A stretch of DNA of 64,000 nt, from NCBI GenBank assembly GCA_008828725.1, contig MEHQ01002854.1, forward strand, positions 21,820-85,819, read 5' to 3'. The notes beneath the pieces were generated by a model. That model worked only from the letters and a program-made list of their open reading frames with translations. It made no database searches and was not told where the DNA came from. The DNA comes from Saccharina japonica. Its lineage: Eukaryota > Sar > Phaeophyceae > Laminariales > Laminariaceae. A program made the translations under genes and the position numbers. Shown one piece after another: positions 56,601 through 64,000 of this stretch. How positions within the stretch are numbered: position 1 is the first letter of the stretch; each line of letters starts with the position of its first letter.

Positions 56601-58428
56601 AAGCCCTCCGCCAGCCACAGCAGTATCTGCAATTATTATGGGCATTTGTACGTGTACCACCCCTTGGCCATCACCCCCTCTGGCCCTTCTTAGGTAACCG
56701 ACCGCACGCACCAACGCGTGCCAATCAACGCGGCTTCAAGTACACACCCTTGTTATCAATTTCCCTGGTAGCTGCCTGAAAGCATCAAAGTGTGCCATTT
56801 GTCGTGGCTTGCGGTACCCCCCCCCCCTTGCTGCCTCTCCTCTGCGGCTGGGGTACGTGTGCCAAATTTGTCAAATATTTCCCACTCGCAGTACTCCTAT
56901 CACCCCCAACCGTTACCACCCACCATTCGAACTCACCTCCCGGTGGTAGACGTTGCAACACTCGAATAAAACATGTCCATTGTCACCGGCGTAACGTAGA
57001 TACCACCCCACCACATGAAATCATCCCAGATGAAAGAAATACCAACGATATCGCTATCCACCGGAGCGGTTTCTTATGCCAGATAAGGTGCGTTCTCTAG
57101 AACTGCCTTCAGGGCGTAGGTCTGAGCCTTATAACGGGATACATGGCGTTTTCGGTAGGGTGTCATGAAAGGTCAAAATATGGAAATTATACCAGACATA
57201 AAAGTGCAACACTGGAAACATAACGGGGATGTTATTTGTCAAGACTGCAGTGCTCTTATACTTTCATCTCAAGGGGCCCCTTACTGTACCGAATACCCAC
57301 GAAACAAATTACAGCAGTAGTAGTAGCACGGTATTAATAGTAATATTAGTATACTGTAGCACTCACCGCGCCGCCATCTTCGTCGGCCTTGTTGTTTGTG
57401 AGCTGTGTGCCTCCTCCCAACGTCATGGAAGCAGCGGTAATTGCGCCACCGTACTTCTCCGATGTGTTGTTTCCAAACCAGCACCCGTTTACCAACACGT
57501 CGGTGTCGAGTCCTCCATGCAAAGCGCCACCCGAAACCTGGGCGTGGTTTCCGTTGAACGTAGAATAATGTATTTCGGCACTGGCCGCCAAAAACATAAC
57601 TGCTCCACCCCCATCGAGGTTCGAAAAACCAGGAATAAAACTTGGGATCGAGCGGGCAGCACTGTTGGACACGAACTCCGCGTCTGTGATGGAGCATACG
57701 GCCGTCTGCTTACTCGACCCCACCGCGCCCACCCCACAGAATACCGCACCGCCTCCGACCCCTGCGTTTCCCTCGAACCTGGATCCTCCTCGAACCTCCA
57801 TCAGGCTGCTGTCAGCATGCACCGCGCCGCCGTATCGAGTCGAATTGTTGGCCAAGAACTCCCCCCCGACTATCGTGACGATTCCTCCATCGGCCAACAC
57901 CGCACCCCCGTTCCCGTCAGTGGCAACGTTACCTTCAAAAAAGCAGTTATCCAGCGTCAAGTTTGCAGAACGTGAATATATCGCACCGCCATCCTCCGCA
58001 GAACCTCCAGACAGCTTGAGCCGAGTCAGGGTCAAACCACCACCCTGAGAAACTTCGAACAGGCGGGTCCCGTTGGTCTGGGATCCGTCGCCATGCACCT
58101 GGGCCAGGTCATCTCCCCCCGTCACGGTCAAGGAAGCGCCCTCCGCAATCTGAAAGGGAGCTCTAACTGGAACACGGCCAACCCATTCGGCCTCCACTTC
58201 GCCGCCGCCGCTGCAGTTGAGAGCCGCTCTCAGGATGTCCACTCCAGTTGCATTTTCGACTCGAATTGGCGTGGCTTGCGGCACTCCACATGCAGTTTGC
58301 GCCGGTATCAGCGCCAAGCTTGCCAGTACTAATAGTAGGAGTAAAACATACAGCTGCAGTACTGCTGTAGTTCTAATCCGTCCTTGGCGGGAAGGGGGAG
58401 TGTGCGGGAGGCGACGAAGTCTCTTCAT
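44422..58428 (-). CDS. Gene B: complete Pmp-repeat / EGF / multi-pass membrane surface protein, 1,554 aa
   Basis: Nine exons: 58428-57367, 50474-50309, 49807-49498, 49202-47899, 47550-46559, 46181-46029, 45837-45552, 45227-45037, 44622-44422. They total 4,665 nt with junction phases 0, 1, 2, 1, 0, 0, 1, 0, all consistent. Signal peptide 1-46; Pmp turns (GGAI/GGAV/GGFLF) about 125-560; EGF-like cluster about 714-739; beta-sandwich-like stretch about 765-835; Cys-rich juxtamembrane part about 860-970 (RPGYWRSS, GSDDYCEAGYFGPYCAIC, NTCHHC). Hydrophobic segments lie about 973-1001, 1168-1189, 1226-1246, 1269-1295, 1316-1345, 1438-1470, 1489-1503 and 1515-1536. The stop is TGA at 44424-44422. The tail resembles the TRP/PKD-like membrane part of such stramenopile proteins (family knowledge, not proven). 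Probable surface receptor, channel or adhesin; ligand unknown. Intron 1 is 6.9 kb and transposon-filled. Confidence 0.87.
44865..44962 (-). repeat. Two 49-bp tandem units in gene B intron 8
   Basis: CTATGGTATTATATGCATTG ... GAGTACGCTTG repeated once with two changes. It is intronic and has no visible effect on the splice sites. Confidence 0.85.
45037..45227 (-). CDS. Gene B exon 8: membrane segments
   Basis: Phase 1 in (G plus CT gives Ala) and phase 0 out at CGCCTG/GTGAGC. Contains PDLYYYEVIECGRRMILTGV, LIFIAPHTGSQAAMSCIFAF and SWLYRL. Confidence 0.85.
45552..45837 (-). CDS. Gene B exon 7
   Basis: Phase 0 in after GCGCAG and phase 1 out at TTCG/GTGAGA. VYPIGIPALYAAILW finishes a membrane segment; a Gly/Ser/Thr-rich cytoplasmic-type loop and HELEDLVKARTEHPDLVP follow. 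Confidence 0.85.
46029..46181 (-). CDS. Gene B exon 6
   Basis: 51 codons, phase 0 on both sides. VFTSVSTVVFKTFACDHRLG ... YSISCESNLHTFFEIYAGLM IL. The pseudogene at 35452-35600 keeps the same exon start. Confidence 0.85.
46559..47550 (-). CDS. Gene B exon 5: juxtamembrane Cys motif and first membrane segments
   Basis: 992 bp, phase 1 in and phase 0 out at TTTTTG/GTGAGC. Starts YCAICMEEYGRGVSNTCHHC, then TM1 (LIAMGALFATVALLLFIPAV), a polar loop of about 165 residues, KILVVVWQILAAFSSITGVE and LLASTLTPLLLLAVLVLTYH. Confidence 0.87.
47899..49202 (-). CDS. Gene B exon 4: Pmp repeats, EGF-like, beta-sandwich-like, Cys-rich
   Basis: 1,304 bp, phase 2 in (THYGGFVF) and phase 1 out at CCAT/GTGAGT. 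Same module order as gene A exon 4; about 9 in 10 residues are identical by eye. Confidence 0.88.
49498..49807 (-). CDS. Gene B exon 3: Pmp repeats
   Basis: 310 bp. AYDGSDISVSGGNFSGGSST, GGFLFAD, GGAIHC and GGAIALWG turns. Acceptor CTTCCAG; donor GAAGCAAC/GTGAGC. Confidence 0.88.
50309..50474 (-). CDS. Gene B exon 2: Pmp repeats
   Basis: 166 bp. VLGWDANGEIVFNGVVCSDN, GGCFYGVG and GGGSI. Donor ATAT/GTGAGC is the only GT that keeps phase with exon 3. Confidence 0.82.
50475..53060. other. Gene B intron 1, 3' part
   Basis: 50.5-51.65 kb matches gene A intron 1. 51.65-53.05 kb is private to B and contains a purine-rich dispersed repeat (52905-53045) with CGACGAGGGAAGAAAGGGCT. No exon is recognised. 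Confidence 0.5.
53230..54065. mobile_element. Long-inverted-repeat TTAA element, copy 2 (with nested mini-element)
   Basis: Ends GGGGCTCCTTCGGT and GCAGGGGCCCC; flanked by ATAA (53226-53229, a decayed TTAA) and TTAA (54066-54069). Arms share ACAAGAGTACTTGAGTGTTG and ACCATTTCTGGTATAATAAC-type boxes with copy 3. Absent from block A at about 5308. It is inserted inside a tRNA-like D-arm and itself contains an 80-bp mini-element. Confidence 0.8.
53653..53732. mobile_element. TTAA mini-element nested in copy 2
   Basis: 80 bp starting CCCTTCCAGAACTGC and ending CAGTTCATAAGGGA, flanked by TTAA at 53649-53652 and 53733-53736. Copies 1 and 3 of the host element have one uninterrupted TTAA at the same place (GAGTTAAAACAGTATCAG on the matching strand). 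Confidence 0.8.
54500..55253. mobile_element. Long-inverted-repeat TTAA element, copy 3
   Basis: 754 bp between perfect TTAA (54496-54499 and 55254-55257). Ends GGGGCCCCTTCGGT and ACCGAAGGGGCCCC. Arms of about 150-200 bp pair closely. Block A has the empty site at about 5711. Confidence 0.88.
56394..57280. mobile_element. Old TTAA-type element, block B counterpart of 9127-9972
   Basis: Flanks TTAA (56390-56393) and TTAC (57281-57284). Left arm GCCCTTCCCGG, right end CAAGGGGCCCC; arms share GTTGCAATACTATTTCTG and ACTGCAGTCTTGC. Centre carries an Ala/Thr/Pro-rich low-complexity stretch at 56530-56640, not considered coding. Confidence 0.65.
57367..58428 (-). CDS. Gene B exon 1: signal peptide and Pmp repeats
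   Basis: 354 codons from ATG to GCG/GTGAGT (phase 0). Hydrophobic core LQLYVLLLLLVLASLAL, cleavage near AQTA/CGVP. Same Pmp turns as A1 and A2. The segment at about 260-280 (SNSAARSIPSFIPGFSNL) is the most different among the three copies. Confidence 0.87.
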
Positions 58429-59279
58429 GTCCTGCGTGAAGCACGACTCGATCCGGAGTTGAGAAGTTTGGAGCTGTTTCCAGCTTCTGGTCCGGTCCTG
58501 CTAGCTACTGGCGACTAGAGTCAGGTCGTCAGCAATAAAAGGGGTAGCTGTAATCTGCTGGAACCAACTACCACCACTATGATCCACATTATAGGGACCG
58601 CGGGGTAATTCCATGTTATCGAGACCATTTCGAATTGTGGCTATACTACTGTACTGTATACGATGGACATTACGTCCGAAAACCACTTTATTTGTTTGCT
58701 ACACGTAACTACAGGGGTAACCATTTGAGAACGTCATGTGTTTTCCAGGAATATTCCTGATACCATTTTATTTGATAGAATAAGAAAAATAAAGAACAGC
58801 CCAGATTGAAGATACGTGTAAACACCCAAGGAATGTTGCCCCACCGATCGATTTAACGAAATATAAGGCCTTTACAACAGTGGCAAGAAACATCAATTTG
58901 TTGTCCAGGCTCAATTTCATGTTTTGTTTCCGACGTTGATCTAAATCTGTTGTATAGGACTTAGAGTGGATCACACTGTTGAGCTGTGTTTCTCAACCCA
59001 ATCTACAGTAGGGTTAGGTTATCTTCGCGAAATATTGTTGTTGTTCATTCGCAGCATGGACAACCGACGTGCAAGTCTTTTTTGCAGTGCGGAGAGACAC
59101 GCCTTTCCGGCAGATCGGAGGACAGTGCGCCGGCCACAAGGGCCCACATGACACCGGCGTTGACTTGAGGGAAGCAGCATGCCGTTGCGATACCGTACGG
59201 ACGTTCTCTTTGGTCAAATCGATTGGTTGGGCAAACTCCCTCCTTTGAAGTATATACCTATCTTTATTCTGAGCTGTTC
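58429..59279. other. Upstream region of gene B (candidate promoter), left part
   Basis: Matches the upstream regions of A1 and A2 (boxes CTATACTACTGTACTGTATA, TCTTCGCGAAATATTGTTG, GCGATACCGTACGG). Interrupted by the satellite-carrying element, then resumes at 60839. No core promoter motif is called. Confidence 0.5.
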
Positions 59280-60838
59280 CAAGGGTGCACGCGGATCTGA
59301 ATCGCAGATACCCCACTACCCCCCCCCCCCTATATTGGAGGGGAAAATAAAAGTTTTTGTTTTTTGTTTTTCGTGTGCTTTTCGTGTGTCCCACACGCCT
59401 GCAGACGCTGCTCTATGTACGTGTGCCTAGCGTGTACTACTACTGCTTGGCTTTGGGTGTACACTACTTTGTACACAATGGTTTATACAAATATACTGTA
59501 CAAGGAATGTGTTGATACCTCGGGAGGGTGGGAGTTGGGGAGTCGCCACCACACTCGCCACACCAGCCACTCGTAACAAGATACAAGATTGAAAAACAGA
59601 AACGCTGGGTGGTGTTGTATTGTCTAGAAGGCCTTGCCTACCCTTGGGAATGCGGAGACGATTCACCAACATCCCCTGCTATTGGTTAATATAGGTTTTA
59701 GTATGGAGTTGATTTATATAGGAAATAGTATGGTACTGCAGTTTATGGATGGTCTGATTTCGTTTATAACCCGAAGCAGAAACGCTGGGTGGTGTTAACC
59801 CTAAGCATAAACGCTGGGTGGGGTTGTATTGTCTAGAAGGCCTTGCCTACCCTTGGGAATGCGGAGACGATTCACCAACATCCCCTGGTATTGACTAATA
59901 TAGGTTTTAGTATGGAGTTGATTTATATAGGAAATACTATGGTACTGCGGTTTATGGATGGTCTGATTTCGTTTATAACCCTAAGCAGAAACGCTGGGTG
60001 GTGTTGTATTGTCTAGAAGGCCTTGCCTACCCTTGGGAATGCGGAGACGATTCACCAACATCCCCTGGTATTGACTAATATAGGTTTTAGTATGGAGTTG
60101 GTTTATATAGGAAATAGTATGGTACTGCGGTTTATGGATGGTCTGATTTCGTTTATAACCCTAAGCAGAAACGCTGGGTGGTGTTGTATTGTCTAGAAGG
60201 CCTTGCCTACCGTTGGGAATACGGGGACGATTCACCAACATCCCCTGCTATTGGTTGATATAGGTTTTAGTATGGAGTTGGTTTATATAGGAAATAGTAT
60301 GGTACTGCGGTTTATAGATGGTCGGATTTCGCTTATATCCCAAAGCAGAAACGTTGGGTGGTGTTGTATTGTCTAGAAGGCCTTGCCTGCCCTTGGGAAT
60401 GCGGGGACGATTCACCAACATCCCCTGGTATTGGATTGTATAGGTTTCAGTATTAAGGTGGTTTATATAGGAAATAGTATGGTAATTCGGTTTATGGATG
60501 GTCTGATTTCCTTTATAACCCTAAGCAGAAACGCTGGGTGGTGTTGTATTGTCTAGAAGGCCTTGCCTACCGTTGGGAATGCGGGGATGATTTACCAACA
60601 TCCCCTGGTATGGATGGATGTAGGTTTTAGTATGGAGTTGGTTTATATAGGAAATAGTATGATAATTCGGTTTATGGATGGTCTGATTTCGTTTATATAG
60701 GATTTAGTATGGTATGTACCCCCCTATACGCCGGAGGGTGCCTAAAGAAAAAAATTGACACCCCCCCCCCTATATTTGGTTTCCCAAAAATAAAATTTGG
60801 AGTGTGGTGTCAGATTTGTTTTTTTTCGTGCACCCTTG
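59280..60838. mobile_element. CAAGGGTG-ended element with 180-bp array (copy in block B)
   Basis: Ends CAAGGGTGCACG and CGTGCACCCTTG; perfect 7-bp flanking duplication GCTGTTC (59273-59279 and 60839-60845). Units A1 and A2 keep the empty site (GGCTGTTGCG at 13282, GGCTGTTCCG at 16501). Its position differs from the block A copy, so the two insertions are independent. It lies about 850 bp upstream of the gene B start codon. Confidence 0.88.
59600..60700. repeat. 180-bp satellite array inside the block B element
   Basis: Six units of 180 bp (starts near 59606, 59819, 59999, 60179, 60359 and 60539), with a partial unit of about 33 bp near 59783. Same unit as the array at 7974-8860. Confidence 0.9.
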
Positions 60839-62284
60839 GCTGTTCCGTGTTTTTGTGACTCTACGTACCAAAAAACACATTGCATCAGGAATTTTCTTGA
60901 ATAAAGCAGGCCTTTCTCAAAAGGCTGCCCCTAGGATAGAACACATAGGAAAACACTATGAAGTCCGCTCGATATTTTGTTGATTTTTTTTCCGGGTTTT
61001 GTTTCGGAGAAAACAATAATATTTTATTTTCCAACTTTGTTTTTATGAGCGCAATCGCCAGAACCACACGAGCGTTCCCGGAGCTCTGAAAAGTCACTGG
61101 GATACATACTCGCTTAAGCGAGGAGTAACTCGTTTTTTCGAGGAATGCGGGTGGTGGCGGTTTCTTGTAATATTGACTTTTTTTCTGGGATAAATGTTCA
61201 GTCTTGTGCCATTATTTTATGTTTTAAACTTGCATTTAATCACCTCCTATAAATATCATACACACATAGCAAAATGTGCGAAGCTCCGAGTGAACTTCCT
61301 TCGTCATAAGATACGGAGGTAAATATTGAGTAATCCGGAAACGCTTTGACTTTGCTTTTCATCGCCAGATCCCGTGGAATGTAAAGTGGAAATAAGACGA
61401 TACTTGTACTGCGATGGCATGTAAAGCGGCCAAGACATACATAAATTTACAGGATTGTCCAAACGGACCAATAATACTGTGGATCAGAGTGGCAAGTTTC
61501 ACCAGCCATCGGTCCCGGCCTCGACAGTGCAAGCACTACGCGTCAACGGGAAAATGGGATACGTACGCAACATACTGTGGCGGTAGTATTTACGTACGTA
61601 CAACGTTTAGGAGCTTACCACCACACATCTGTGCCCGGTCATCCGACAACACAGACAGCGTGAGCGGCTTACCCTCCCTCCTCTGCACGCCGTGCACGCA
61701 CGGTGCATACGAGTACATACTGGTCATATAATAGGTGCCGCCAGTTCGCGAGGCGGAGGAGGGGTGGTGTAAACTTGGTGTAAACTAGGTGTCAAACGTT
61801 CGCGTGCCTTTCATTGCTATCATTGGGCAGCTTCCCGATTTTGATTGGATCATTGAGCCAAGGCTTTCATGAAAATTCCACATACATGTTATTTTTTTGT
61901 GACAGCCTCGCCGACACGTGCATTGGAGCAGGAAACACACGGCACCACACGACATGCGACCCGTTTTTGTATTTTAAACATAGGCGTCCAGTACCGGGTG
62001 TGACACATTAAATTAAATTGACAGGCCGTGCAGGGCCATGCCAAAAATGAGGTCACGCGGAATAGAGATGATACGACTCGGTATGTTCCCGATATGCCGG
62101 GCGCTACACACGCCTCATGATGCTATTAGTATCATTTGTGTTGCATATCACACCACCACCAGTTCACTAAGGCCTGCGCCTGCTCGTCTATAGGAGCTAC
62201 ACGTCTCTCGAACGGTGATCGGGTACCCGCTGAACTGTTTAGGCACAGGAGTATCAGCTGTTTTCGGCGTTTTGACGAAATGTA
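60839..62284. other. Block B upstream region, right part
   Basis: Aligns with 13390-14160 and 17307-18010 of block A (ATGTGCGAAGCTCCGAGTGA, GATACGGAGGTAAATATTGA). No gene is seen. Confidence 0.55.
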
Positions 62285-62405
62285 TATTCCCGACCGCCAC
62301 ACACCGAAACAACTACAACAGCAGTAACTGCTTGTACTCTTAATACTATTACGCGGGAAACTGTATTTCCCCCTATTTTCACGTTAATATTTGGTCCTAT
62401 ATTTG

Positions 62406-62583
62406 GCACACTACCGGCCCTCTCATAAGAAAGTGCCGCACAAGAAACTCAGCCTAAACATTACCGGGGAAATAAGAAAGTCGACAGCTATTATACTGAA
62501 GTTAGTGTGGGACACACCCCTTTCTCAAATAAGGAAGTCAGCCTAAGCCCGATTTCTGGTTTCTTATGAGCGAGCCGGTGCTC
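62406..62583. mobile_element. 178-bp MITE related to the TA transposon
   Basis: Ends CACTACCGGCCCTCTCATAA and TTATGAGCGAGCCGGTG; flanked by TATTTG on both sides (62400-62405 and 62584-62589). AATAAGAAAG motifs inside. The matching site in block A (about 20037) lacks it. Confidence 0.65.
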
Positions 62584-62907
62584 TATTTGTGTGTGTGTGT
62601 TCTTCACATTAAACCTTCCTTTTTACCCGTCAACATCCAGCACACCCAGTGTCCGTGCCGATTCTTCATCCTAGAAAGGTAAGAGGTACCAGTTCTGTGG
62701 TCACAAAACCACGATACAGAGATACTACGCTCAGTGCAGTAAGCAGAGCATGCCCCCCCGCAATACTGGTGTAATAACAGCTACAACAGTATTCGAGCAC
62801 ACCTTCACTTTTTCGTCTGCCTGTCGACGACGAAGGATTTCAACGTGACACAATGTACAGGTAGCAAGTAAATAGCAGTACTCCTCAATCTGCCACACGC
62901 CATAACA

Positions 62908-63230
62908 ACAGCCGGTTTTCCTAATTGAGAATTGCCTTTCCGATGAGATTGAAAATCGATTTTAGTACTTTGTTATTGGTTAAGAGTAGTACTTCGCTCA
63001 CTATCAAAATTTGACCAAAAAAAGCTGTTCCTCGATGGTAGGTATCGATCCACGAAACAAAAATGAAATCAACCTTGACAGGCTCGAAAAATCAAGGATT
63101 TATGGGAATTTGCATTTATGAGCGAGGCACCTCGCCCATAAATCCAGATTTTCTGGGATCTTCGATATCTTGAGACAGCCGACGCCGATTTCGTTTTTAT
63201 TTTTTGTCATCGACCGCAGGGTGTCACAAC
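62908..63230. mobile_element. ACAGCCGATTTTC MITE, copy 4, interrupted
   Basis: Begins with the inverted end and runs collinear with the others to GGGTGTCACAAC, then is cut by the element starting at 63231. Its other end should lie beyond the window. Confidence 0.8.
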
Positions 63231-64000
63231 TAGAGGTGGGCACCGGTAAAAAAAAACCCGGTTTAAACCGGTTTTTGGAAACCCAGCAGGCGTGTACGAG
63301 TAGCCGGTTTTGGAAAAAAATACCGCGTTTTTTTTCGCCGGTTTAAACCGGTTAACCGAAAACCGGATAAAACCGGAAAAACTGGATAAAACCGGAAAAA
63401 ACCGGTATTAAACCGGATAAAACCGGATAAAACCGGATAAGACCGAACATTTTTTTCAAAGTCAAGTTCTGTAGGGTACCTACAGAACCATACCCAGGGT
63501 ATTTACCCGGGAAATACCCTACAGAGAACTTCTGTGAGTTATGTAAGGGTTTTATACCCGTACCCGGAACTTCTGTAAGTTCTGTACGACCTTCATACCC
63601 TACAGAGAACTTCTGTAAGTTCTGTACTCCCCGTTTCACAATACCCGGGGTACCGGTACAACGTGTTTGTACCTGCCCGGAACTTCTGTGAGTTCTGTAC
63701 GCCCGTGCCACAATACCCGGAACTTCTGTGAGTTCTGTAAGGGTTTTATACCCTAACCCGGAACTTCTGTAAGTTCTGTAAGACATCCATACCCGTACCC
63801 GGAACTTCTGTAAGTTCTGTAACACCTTGGACACAATACCCCGGGTAAGGGTATTCCCTCGGCACAATACCCTGTGTGCCGGTACAGATTAGGGTATCGT
63901 TGAGGATGTCAGGAGACGGTCAGTCGAGGGAAAATGGGCATCGGTCAAGGGTGTGGATTCGAGTGTTCCACACTAAAACCTAGTATTTTGGCGTCAGTCA
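63231..64000. mobile_element. hAT-like element (left end), nested in the MITE; right end beyond window
   Basis: Starts TAGAGGTGGGCACCGGT, a hAT-type terminus. Then come arrays of GGTTTAAACCGG and AAAACCGGAT (63255-63450) and of AACTTCTGTAAGTTCTGTA with TACCCGG (63465-63860). The minus-strand peptide here is the array read as protein. No right end or target duplication is visible. Confidence 0.55.

Larger units (their letters stand above)
47460..62900. repeat. Block B of the A/B direct segmental duplication
   Basis: Collinear and same-strand with block A (1 to about 18.0 kb, plus patches to about 20.2 kb). It includes gene exons 1 to 5, introns, the old TTAA-type element, the tRNA-like repeat and the upstream region. 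Offset is 47,473 bp at exon 4 and 45,989 bp at exon 1; the difference comes from insertions and the exon 1 tandem duplication in A. Gene B continues left of this block because block A is cut by the window edge. Confidence 0.85.

Noticed and set aside
47879-58428. Bacterial contamination suggested by Pmp repeats
   Set aside because: The gene has eight canonical spliceosomal introns, EGF and multi-pass domains, and repeats on both sides are eukaryotic in kind.

Overview
The window looks like nuclear DNA of a photosynthetic stramenopile, most likely a brown alga (inference). The evidence is spliced genes whose introns all start GTGAG, and a large protein joining bacterial-type Pmp beta-helix repeats, an EGF-like module and a multi-pass membrane domain, an architecture I associate with brown-algal and related stramenopile genomes. 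The rest is dense in small transposons, microsatellites and minisatellites. There is no operon, rRNA gene, convincing tRNA gene or CRISPR array.

Layout. Two directly repeated blocks frame the window: block A (1 to about 18.0 kb, with further patches to about 20.2 kb) and block B (about 47.46 to 62.9 kb). Each carries one minus-strand copy of the same gene. Gene B (58428 down to 44422) is complete: nine exons whose phases all agree encode 1,554 residues with a signal peptide, about a dozen Pmp repeats, an EGF-like module, a beta-sandwich-like stretch, a Cys-rich juxtamembrane segment and about eight hydrophobic segments. Gene A (12436 down past the left edge) shows exons 1-4 and the first 74 bases of exon 5, all open. 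Block A also holds a tandem duplication of about 3.15 kb (11015-14174 and 14175-17306) that repeats exon 1 with its upstream region, so gene A has two intact candidate first exons. Between the blocks, on the plus strand, lies a broken copy of the C-terminal membrane half of the family (about 34.05-36.59 kb).

Because A and B are paralogous, each shows the empty site of insertions in the other. This defines several transposon families with ends and target duplications: a hAT-like element with iterated GGTACCC motifs (5730-6649), a CAAGGGTG-ended element carrying a 180-bp satellite array (7651-9001, and independently 59280-60838), a family of long-inverted-repeat TTAA elements (39099-39820, 53230-54065, 54500-55253, and an older one in both blocks), an 80-89 bp TTAA mini-element (13299-13387, and nested at 53653-53732), a 440-bp ACAGCCGATTTTC palindromic family (four copies), and a 2.46-kb TA-targeting transposon with a decayed gene (27821-30276).

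The 22-44 kb middle holds no other gene I can support. The most interesting signals are the duplicated promoter-plus-first-exon cassette of a surface protein, its apparently faster divergence than the flanking DNA, and the satellite-carrying transposon.
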